A DNA stretch of 64,000 nucleotides from Elusimicrobiota bacterium. Lineage in GTDB: Bacteria; Elusimicrobiota; Elusimicrobia; UBA1565; JACRDR01. Below the pieces are notes generated by a model. The model was given only the letters and a program-made list of their open reading frames with translations. It made no database searches and was not told where the DNA came from. Location of the stretch: the NCBI GenBank assembly GCA_016194745.1, contig JACQBA010000008.1, positions 1 to 64,000 of the forward strand, in the 5' to 3' direction. A program made the position numbers and the translations under genes. Below, piece by piece: positions 58,786 through 64,000 of the stretch (position 1 is the stretch's first letter; every line of letters starts with the position of its first letter).

Positions 58786-59406
58786 TCAGCGGTATTGGCG
58801 GACTAGGCCGATGACCTTGCCTACGACCTGGAAGTCCACGGTGATCGGCGAGTATCGCGGATTGGCCGATTCGAGTTGGAAGGCGCGACCGAAGCGGCGC
58901 AGCCGTTTGACCACTCCCTCCTCGCCCACCAGCGCCACGACGATGTCGCCGTCGTTCGCCGTCGGCTGGCGGCGGACCTGGACGAGGTCCCCCTCCATGA
59001 TCCCTTCCTCGATCATGCTGTCGCCCTTGACGCGCAGGAGGAAGTCGGTGCCGAGCACGAACGATTTGTAGTTCAGCGTCCCCTCGACGGCGTCCTGCGC
59101 GATCATCCCGCTTCCGGCGCCCACTCGTCCCAAGATCGGGAGTTCGGAAGGGTCCTGGGTGAGCTCGATGCCCCGGTGCCGCCGGTCGGCGCGCCGGATT
59201 TTCCCCTGAGCGGTGAGGACTCGTAGGTGATAATCCACGGAACTCGAGTTGGCGATGCCGCACGCCTTGCCGATCTCGCTCAAGGTCGGGGGATAGCCGT
59301 GCTCCGACACGAAGCCGGAGGCGAATCGGAGTATCTCCTCTTGGAGCGGCGTGATCTCGGATTCGGGCTCCTTCCCCTCCGCCGCCGGCTGTTTTCGTTT
59401 TGCCAT
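58786..59406 (-). CDS. lexA: LexA SOS repressor
   Basis: 206 residues. A winged-helix domain (ITPLQEEILRFASGFVSEHG to SSVDYHLRVLTAQGKIRR) is joined to an S24 self-cleaving domain with cleavage bond A97-G98 (GRVGAGSG), S130 (VKGDSMIEEG) and K167 (GVVKRL). It represses SOS genes until RecA filaments trigger autocleavage. Two matching operator palindromes stand in its own promoter (59423-59470). The basic N-terminal extension of about 18 residues (MAKRKQPAAEGKEPESE) is an addition. Confidence 0.97.
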   Translation of the reverse strand: MAKRKQPAAEGKEPESEITPLQEEILRFASGFVSEHGYPPTLSEIGKACGIANSSSVDYHLRVLTAQGKIRRADRRHRGIELTQDPSELPILGRVGAGSGMIAQDAVEGTLNYKSFVLGTDFLLRVKGDSMIEEGIMEGDLVQVRRQPTANDGDIVVALVGEEGVVKRLRRFGRAFQLESANPRYSPITVDFQVVGKVIGLVRQYR

Positions 59407-59422
59407 GGTCTCTCTCCCGCGA

Positions 59423-59476
59423 ACTGGAAGAATCTCCAGTGCCGCAAAGTTTAATGGAGATTTATCCAGTTGTCAA
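59423..59476 (-). promoter_or_regulatory. lexA promoter with two LexA-box palindromes
   Basis: On the minus strand: -35 TTGACA (59471-59476), 17 bp, -10 TAAACT (59448-59453). Two 18-bp near-palindromes read ACTGGAGATTCTTCCAGT (59423-59440, minus strand) and AATGGAGATTTATCCAGT (59453-59470, plus strand); centres are 30 bp apart. They share TGGAGATT..TCCAGT. One fills the promoter spacer and the other lies just downstream of the start point. This is the expected autoregulation and gives a candidate LexA box for the organism. Confidence 0.85.
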
Positions 59477-59495
59477 GGCCCCGAATCATGCCGCA

Positions 59496-59524
59496 TTGAC
59501 AAATGCAGGGGCCGCCCCTATACT
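59496..59524 (+). promoter_or_regulatory. Promoter of the ankyrin gene
   Basis: -35 TTGACA (59496-59501), 17-bp spacer, -10 TATACT (59519-59524), followed by GGAAGGAG just before the ATG at 59559. It is divergent from the lexA promoter, whose -35 is 20 bp away. Confidence 0.75.
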
Positions 59525-59558
59525 ATCCTCGACGGGCGACCGGCCAAGGAAGGAGCCT

Positions 59559-60290
59559 ATGAGACGCCGGATTTTTTATTTTCTGGGACTGCTGGCGTGC
59601 GCCGCGCCTGGGACGGCGCTGGCGGACGATCCTCCCCTCATCACCGCGGCCAAGAACGGAAATTACGAGTCTCTCAAGTCGCTCTTGGCGTCCGGAGCCG
59701 ACGTCGCCGCGAAGGACTCCTATGGATATACCGCCGCGATGTGGGCCGCCTCCCGTGGGACGAGCCCGATGCTCAAGGCCCTGCTCGACAAAGGAGCAAT
59801 CCTCCCCCCGGACAGCCCGTCCTATTCTGCGATGATCGAGGCGGCCAAGAACGGCCGCGCGGACGTGCTCAACTTGCTCCTATCGCGCGGCGCCAATGCG
59901 AACGTCCGGGATTCTCTCGGCAACACGCCTCTCATCCTCTCCGCCGGGGCCGGCAAGGCCGACTGCGTGCGCGTGCTTCTATCCGGGAAGGCGGACGCCA
60001 ATCTCCAGAACGGCCGAGGCCAGACGGCGCTGATCATGGCGGCCCAGCGCGGCTTCGAGCTCGTAGCGACCGCGCTGCTGGACGCGGGCGCCAAGCCCGA
60101 TGTGCAGGATTCCTTCGGCTACACGGCGCTCCATTGGGCCTCCCGCAACAACAAGCTCGGTGCGGCGAAGCTCCTCGTGACGCGGGGATCGAACGCGACG
60201 GTCAAGGCGAAGGACGGGTCCTCGGCGGAGACCATCGCCGGCCAACGCGGGAACAGCGCCGTCGTCGAACTGCTCAAAGCGTCGCGCTGA
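59559..60290 (+). CDS. Secreted ankyrin-repeat protein
   Basis: 243 residues with a signal peptide (IFYFLGLLACAAPGTALA-D) and about six ankyrin repeats of 33 residues, e.g. GQTALIMAAQRGFELVATAL and GYTALHWASRNNKLGAAKLL. The repeats keep TPL/TAL and LL..GA positions and fill the mature protein, so its only visible role is protein binding in the periplasm or outside. It has a consensus promoter and a good ribosome-binding site (GGAAGGAG). Confidence 0.92.
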   Translation: MRRRIFYFLGLLACAAPGTALADDPPLITAAKNGNYESLKSLLASGADVAAKDSYGYTAAMWAASRGTSPMLKALLDKGAILPPDSPSYSAMIEAAKNGRADVLNLLLSRGANANVRDSLGNTPLILSAGAGKADCVRVLLSGKADANLQNGRGQTALIMAAQRGFELVATALLDAGAKPDVQDSFGYTALHWASRNNKLGAAKLLVTRGSNATVKAKDGSSAETIAGQRGNSAVVELLKASR

Positions 60291-60297
60291 GGCGGCG

Positions 60298-60855
60298 TTA
60301 AGCGTCCAAGAGCTCGGTCAAAATCCGATACGTCAGTCCCCAGACCGTATAGGGACCCACCAGAAACGCGTCGACGCACAGCATTCTTCCCGCCAGGGAG
60401 ACCTCGGTCTTCGAGCGGCAAGCCGCGAGTTCGGCGACGGGGACCCATACTTCCGCGGCGACCTCGACCGAGGGCTTGACCGCCGGCTTTGAGGCCAGCT
60501 CGAACACGAAAGGGCTCACCACGACCTTCACGTCGCCGCCCCGCGGACGCAGTTCCTCGAGCGCGCCGAGACAATTCTTGCGCCGCAGGCGGATGGCGGT
60601 CTCCTCGCGGGTCTCGCGGATCGCCGTCTCCATCGCGTCGGCGTCTCCCGGCTCTGCCCGGCCGCCGGGAAGCCCCATCTGTCCGGACCACGGATCGTTT
60701 GGATGCTCGGAGCGCCGGATCAGCAGGAGATCCTTGCCTTTGGCTCCGGGCGCCAGGATCACCGCCACCGACGCGCGCCAGCCCCCCTGGCCCGGTTCCC
60801 GGCTCGGCGCAATCGTCCGGCCGGCCAAACGAAGTCGCAATCGGTCGATATCCAC
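60298..60855 (-). CDS. Nudix hydrolase, NudL-like (CoA pyrophosphatase type)
   Basis: About 185 residues from a GTG at 60853-60855, chosen because longer starts would run into the upstream receiver gene. The Nudix box is complete: GLPGGRAEPGDADAMETAIR then ETREET, preceded by LLLIRRSEHPNDPWSGQ, the region that in CoA pyrophosphatases carries the UPF0035 signature. It would hydrolyse a nucleoside diphosphate-linked compound, CoA being the best guess. The GTG has no clear ribosome-binding site. It follows the receiver gene in the same direction. Confidence 0.85.
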   Translation of the reverse strand: MDIDRLRLRLAGRTIAPSREPGQGGWRASVAVILAPGAKGKDLLLIRRSEHPNDPWSGQMGLPGGRAEPGDADAMETAIRETREETAIRLRRKNCLGALEELRPRGGDVKVVVSPFVFELASKPAVKPSVEVAAEVWVPVAELAACRSKTEVSLAGRMLCVDAFLVGPYTVWGLTYRILTELLDA

Positions 60856-60887
60856 GGAACGGTGCCGGCGAAACGGCCGGATCGGCG

Positions 60888-61289
60888 CTAGAACGCGCCG
60901 ATGTACTGCGCGACCTTCGCCTTGAAGCGAGGGACGTTGATCGGCTTCGGGAGATAATCGTTGGCGCCGACGGTCAGGCTTTTTTCCACGTCGGCCATCT
61001 TGTCGCGCGCGGTGCACATGATGATCGGGATCGCCTGGACCTTGGGATCGGCCCGGATCGCCTGCGTTGCGTCGAAGCCAGACATCACCGGCATCATGAC
61101 GTCCATAATGATGAGGTCCGGCATGTGCTGCTGGGCCGCCTCGACCCCGGCCTGGCCGTTCTCGGCCTCTATCAGCTCGCAGCCGGCGTCGGCGAGGATC
61201 ATGCCGATCATTCCGCGGATCGCGGGATCGTCCTCGACGACAAGGACTTTCTTCTTTTTCTTGGCGCCGAAGAAATCGAATAGGGGCAT
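60888..61289 (-). CDS. Stand-alone response regulator receiver
   Basis: 133 residues: a short lysine-rich start (FFGAKKKKK), VVEDDPA, phosphoacceptor D63 (LIIMDVMMPVMSG), MCTARDK and K in DYLPKPINV. Receiver only. It is the fifth receiver protein in the window without a histidine kinase nearby. Confidence 0.93.
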   Translation of the reverse strand: MPLFDFFGAKKKKKVLVVEDDPAIRGMIGMILADAGCELIEAENGQAGVEAAQQHMPDLIIMDVMMPVMSGFDATQAIRADPKVQAIPIIMCTARDKMADVEKSLTVGANDYLPKPINVPRFKAKVAQYIGAF

Positions 61290-61366
61290 ATTGGTCTCGG
61301 ACTTTAGTCTATTTTCCCGGAACGGTCAAGGAAGTATTGCGAATAAATCGATTTTTCGCCAGCCCC

Positions 61367-62032
61367 CTAGGGGCGCTTTTTTGGCTTGAGGCGTTTGAGC
61401 CAATACATCCCCGCGACGAAGCCCCCGATGTGGGCCCACCAGGCGATGCCGCCGAAATTGGCTCCCAGCCCGAAGAGGCCGCTGTACAGCTGGGACCAGA
61501 ACCACAGGAGGAGGAAAATGAACGCGGAGACGTCGACCACGAGCGGGAGGAAGAACACCGGCACGACCGTCGAAATCTTGGCCTTGGGGAACAGCAGGAA
61601 ATAGCCTCCCATGATTCCGGCGATCGCGCCGCTGGCGCCGATGGTCGGGACCGGGGAGCCGAGATGCGTCGCCAGTTGGACGAGCCCTGCGAAGACGCCG
61701 GCCATCAAGTAGAAGAGAAGGTAGCGCAGATGCCCCATCGCGTCCTCGACGCTGTTCCCAAACAGGTACAAGCACCACATATTCGAGAGGATGTGCATCC
61801 AGCCGCCGTGCAGGAACATCGAGGTGACGAGCTGCGAAAGGGCGTCCGGCGCCGAAGCCGCGAAGGCGCGGCTCGTCCAGGCGGCCGGAACGAGCCCGTA
61901 GTGCGTCACAAAGGCCGTGAGCCGCTTGCCTTGGCCGAGCTCCACCGCGAAGACGTAGGCGTTGATGCCGATGAGGGCGATGTTGACGAACGGGATCGTC
62001 CGCCGTTGGACGTTATCGCGGAGAGGAAACAT
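61367..62032 (-). CDS. Rhomboid-family intramembrane serine protease
   Basis: 221 residues with about six membrane helices. The catalytic serine S134 lies in GASGAIAG and the histidine H201 in AWWAHIGGFVAG; the loop motif and HILSNMWCLYLFG helix are typical. Rhomboids cut membrane proteins within the bilayer. It overlaps the upstream hydrolase gene by 20 nt, and the C-terminus is basic (KRLKPKKRP). Confidence 0.94.
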   Translation of the reverse strand: MFPLRDNVQRRTIPFVNIALIGINAYVFAVELGQGKRLTAFVTHYGLVPAAWTSRAFAASAPDALSQLVTSMFLHGGWMHILSNMWCLYLFGNSVEDAMGHLRYLLFYLMAGVFAGLVQLATHLGSPVPTIGASGAIAGIMGGYFLLFPKAKISTVVPVFFLPLVVDVSAFIFLLLWFWSQLYSGLFGLGANFGGIAWWAHIGGFVAGMYWLKRLKPKKRP

Positions 62033-62759
62033 GCGAGGAGGGGTCGGCCAGCCATGCGGCGGTCTTCTCCAGCACGGCCGTCTCCCGGAACATCTGCGCC
62101 CCGTGCCCGTCTTTCGCCTCGATCCACTCGACGGGAAGGCGGAGGCTCTCGCGAAAGCGCCGCAGCTCCTCGCACGTGGCGCGGGCGTATGCGTCCCGCT
62201 GGGAGGCCGCCACGAGAAGGGGCCGGGGCCCGTAGTCCCGCACGGCGTCGGCCAGATGGATGCCCTGGTAGTCCAAGCCCGGAGAGAGCAGGGCGACGAA
62301 AGCCAGCGCCGGTTCGCGCGCGGCGGCCTTCATGACCACGTTGGCGCCGAGGCTCGCGCCGGCCGCGCCGAGACTGCGATGGCCCTTGCCCGCGAGGTAC
62401 CGCGCCGCGGCGACCACGTCGTTGTGCATGCGCGCCCATTCCCCGTCGGGGCCCCGGTCCGAGAACTCCCGGAAGGACACCTTCTTCCCGCGCAGGGCGC
62501 TTTCCGAGTGTCCTCTAAGATCAATGGCGAGGGTCGACACGCCGCGCTTGGCGAGCGCCTCCGCGAGCGGCTTCCATTCGTCCTTTCCGGCCGCGAGACC
62601 GTGCGCGAGGACGACCGCCGTTCCGGAGCCCGCCCGCCGATAGACGGCGGGGATCGTCCACCCGTCGGAGGTCTCGAGGCGCACGGATTGCCCAGCGCCC
62701 GCGCCGCCCGCCGCCCAGGCCGCCGACGCCAGCGCCGCCGACAGGATCGCGCCGTTCAC
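62013..62759 (-). CDS. Exported alpha/beta hydrolase
   Basis: 248 residues from a GTG with a signal-like N-terminus (ILSAALASAAWAAGGAGAG). Fold motifs: VVLAHGLAAGKDEW (oxyanion), LAIDLRGHSES, nucleophile GASLGANV, a likely acid in VAASQRDAY and His in AKDGHGAQMF. The triad looks intact, unlike the hydrolase-like protein at 55070. The substrate is unknown; the family includes dienelactone-hydrolase-like and acyl esterases. The GTG overlaps the rlmN stop codon (GTGA). Confidence 0.86.
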   Translation of the reverse strand: MNGAILSAALASAAWAAGGAGAGQSVRLETSDGWTIPAVYRRAGSGTAVVLAHGLAAGKDEWKPLAEALAKRGVSTLAIDLRGHSESALRGKKVSFREFSDRGPDGEWARMHNDVVAAARYLAGKGHRSLGAAGASLGANVVMKAAAREPALAFVALLSPGLDYQGIHLADAVRDYGPRPLLVAASQRDAYARATCEELRRFRESLRLPVEWIEAKDGHGAQMFRETAVLEKTAAWLADPSSHVSSPR

Positions 62760-63799
62760 TTCCGCTTCTTCTCGATCACGAGCTGGCCGCAGGCGCCCTG
62801 GATGTCCTGGCCCAGATTTTTGCGGATCGTCGCCGAGATGCCCGCCCGGTCCAGCACGTCGATGAACTTTCGCGCGGCGTCGCTCGTGCTCGGCACGTGG
62901 CGGGTACGGGTGGGGTTCCAGACGATCAGGTTCACGTGGAGGAGATGCTTAGAGCCCACGTCCTTGATGAACTCGACCAAGGCGTCGGCGTCCGCCCGCC
63001 GATCGTTCTCCCCCGCCAAAAGGACGTACTCGAGGAACACCTTGCGGTTGTTGGACCGGAAGTACTCTTGGAGAGCCCTCTTGAGCCTGTGCAGCGGATA
63101 GGCCTTGTTGATCGGCACGAGACTCGTGCGGAGCTCCGGGATCGCCGAGTGAAGCGAGAGGGCCAAATTGACCTGCGGGAAATTGCGCCCGAAGCGCTCC
63201 ATCCCCGGCGCGATGCCTGCCGTCGATACCGCGATGTGCCGCTGGCCGATGCCGAACTCCGCCGGATCGCTCAGGCGCCTGAGGCTCTCGAAGACGTTCT
63301 CCAAGTTCAGCATCGGCTCGCCCATCCCCATGTACACCACGTTCGATAGGCGGGCGTCCTTGGGCACGGCGCCTCCCGTTTCCGACGCCATGTACTGCCT
63401 CCAGAAAAGAACTTGATCGGTGATCTCCTCGGGCGTGAGGTTCCGGTCGAAGCCCATGAGGCCGGTCGCGCAGAACGTGCAGCGGAGCGCGCACCCGACC
63501 TGCGAGGAGATGCACGTCGTCCAGTGGTCGGGCTTGGGGCTCATCAGTACGGTCTCGATGCGCTTTCCGTCCTTGAGCCGCATGACGGCCTTGTGCGCGT
63601 CCCCGGAGGCGGAGACCCGCACCGTCTCCGGCGTCATGGACAGGATCGGCTCGTCCTTGAGCGACTGCCGCAGGGCCGCGGGAAGCTCCGTGATTTCCGC
63701 GAAGGAGGAGGCGCCGCGCTCGAAGATCGCTCGCGCCGCCTGCTTGATGCGGTAGGCAGGCTCGGAGGCCAGGAGTTCTCGAAGTCGCTCGGGCGTCAT
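62756..63799 (-). CDS. rlmN: 23S rRNA (A2503)/tRNA (A37) methyltransferase RlmN
   Basis: 347 residues of the radical-SAM family. The cluster motif is C103-C107-C110 (VGCALRCTFCATG), and other signatures are MGMGEPMLNLENV, ISTAGI-like AVSTAGIAPGM, LALSLHS and a C-terminal cysteine in QGACGQL (C337) needed for methyl transfer. It adds a methyl to C2 of adenosine in rRNA and some tRNAs. It heads a coupled unit with the hydrolase and rhomboid genes. Confidence 0.96.
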   Translation of the reverse strand: MTPERLRELLASEPAYRIKQAARAIFERGASSFAEITELPAALRQSLKDEPILSMTPETVRVSASGDAHKAVMRLKDGKRIETVLMSPKPDHWTTCISSQVGCALRCTFCATGLMGFDRNLTPEEITDQVLFWRQYMASETGGAVPKDARLSNVVYMGMGEPMLNLENVFESLRRLSDPAEFGIGQRHIAVSTAGIAPGMERFGRNFPQVNLALSLHSAIPELRTSLVPINKAYPLHRLKRALQEYFRSNNRKVFLEYVLLAGENDRRADADALVEFIKDVGSKHLLHVNLIVWNPTRTRHVPSTSDAARKFIDVLDRAGISATIRKNLGQDIQGACGQLVIEKKRK

Positions 63800-63830
63800 G
63801 TCGCGCGGCCGGCCGTCGCGGGCTCCGGCC

Positions 63831-64000
63831 CTATTTGAAGGAGCGGAGCTCTCCGAGCGACGGCCGCGGAATCAGGCTCTTCGTCACGCTGCTGATGCCG
63901 TTCTGCAGGTAGAACGCCGTCACGATGACGACGCCCGCCATGACGATGGCGACCGCGGAGTTGCCCGCCTTGAGTTCCTTCTCCTCGTCGAGGTCGTCGA
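63831..64000 (-). CDS. C-terminal part of a DUF350-like membrane protein
   Basis: The minus strand from the window edge reads DDLDEEKELKAGNSAVAIVM, then AGVVIVTAFYLQNGISSV and TKSLIPRPSLGELRSFK to a TAG at 63831-63833. The '.EL..GN.AVAI..AG' sequence followed by a helix is the C-terminal half of a DUF350 unit, a small membrane domain of unknown role, often seen with stress-related neighbours. The gene continues outside the window. Confidence 0.7.
   Translation of the reverse strand, partial: DDLDEEKELKAGNSAVAIVMAGVVIVTAFYLQNGISSVTKSLIPRPSLGELRSFK

Noticed and set aside
61362..61374. GCCCC-CTA-GGGGC hairpin followed by GCTTTTTT as a terminator
   Set aside because: The T run is on the plus strand where no gene ends, and the hairpin contains the rhomboid stop codon on the other strand. 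The 5-bp stem is too weak to call.
1..64000. CRISPR array, rRNA genes or replication origin
   Set aside because: I saw no regularly spaced repeats, no rRNA-like conserved blocks and no DnaA-box cluster or dnaA/dnaN genes.

Overview
The window is 64 kb of GC-rich bacterial chromosome, densely packed on both strands. It encodes a Gram-negative envelope lifestyle: type IV pilus/type II secretion parts (a PilB/GspE ATPase, PilT, a compact GspF), a MacB-like export system with a periplasmic adaptor, several lipoproteins, apolipoprotein N-acyltransferase, an HtrA-type protease, a rhomboid protease, and very large secreted or coiled-coil proteins without a clear family. Together with a bacterial topoisomerase VI pair this suggests a deep-branching phylum; Elusimicrobiota is my best guess, by resemblance of gene style only and with modest confidence.

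Layout. 1-3.1 kb: tRNA-Asn, then a small accessory segment (double-VOC protein, HigB/HigA toxin-antitoxin, double-HTH regulator) framed by short direct repeats, one of which copies the tRNA 3' end. 3.1-9 kb: a tightly overlapped leftward stress/efflux operon (c-type cytochrome lipoprotein, Cys-rich mini-protein, tandem UspA, HlyD-like adaptor, FtsX/MacB-like permease, ABC ATPase), a J-domain remnant, OsmC and a rhodanese-membrane protein. 9-14.2 kb: ChaN-like secreted protein, secreted rhodanese, glycerol kinase, acyl-CoA dehydrogenase. 14.2-21.8 kb: membrane-anchored EF-hand/RTX-like protein, receiver proteins, HD-domain protein, PilB-like ATPase and a coiled-coil protein. 21.9-33.4 kb: Lnt, Cys-rich repeat protein, HtrA protease, PIN-PhoH, TPR protein, cupin, M42-type peptidase, Dus, PilT, cold-shock protein, YtxH protein. 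33.5-42.3 kb: 854-residue coiled-coil protein, SGNH lipoprotein, another lipoprotein, topoisomerase VI B and A, and a secreted-protein gene split by an amber codon.

42.4-44.8 kb is a complete IS1595-family element that I could delimit exactly: 30-bp imperfect terminal inverted repeats beginning GGGG and an 8-bp target duplication (ATCCCGCC). It carries a passenger membrane protein and a chain of overlapping mini-ORFs besides the transposase.

44.9-58.8 kb: mostly secreted or membrane proteins without known function, including an 1827-residue protein with a polyglycine stretch and C-terminal membrane anchor, a GT4 glycosyltransferase, an alpha/beta-hydrolase lacking its nucleophile serine, a possible small RNA and GspF. 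58.8-64 kb: lexA with two operator copies, ankyrin protein, Nudix hydrolase, receiver, rhomboid, hydrolase, rlmN and the end of a DUF350-like membrane protein.

A recurring feature is a -10 box only 6-9 nt before the start codon with no ribosome-binding site, often as part of GAATTG[A/C]TA[T/G]AAT. This predicts that many genes here are transcribed as leaderless mRNAs, alongside others with strong Shine-Dalgarno sites.
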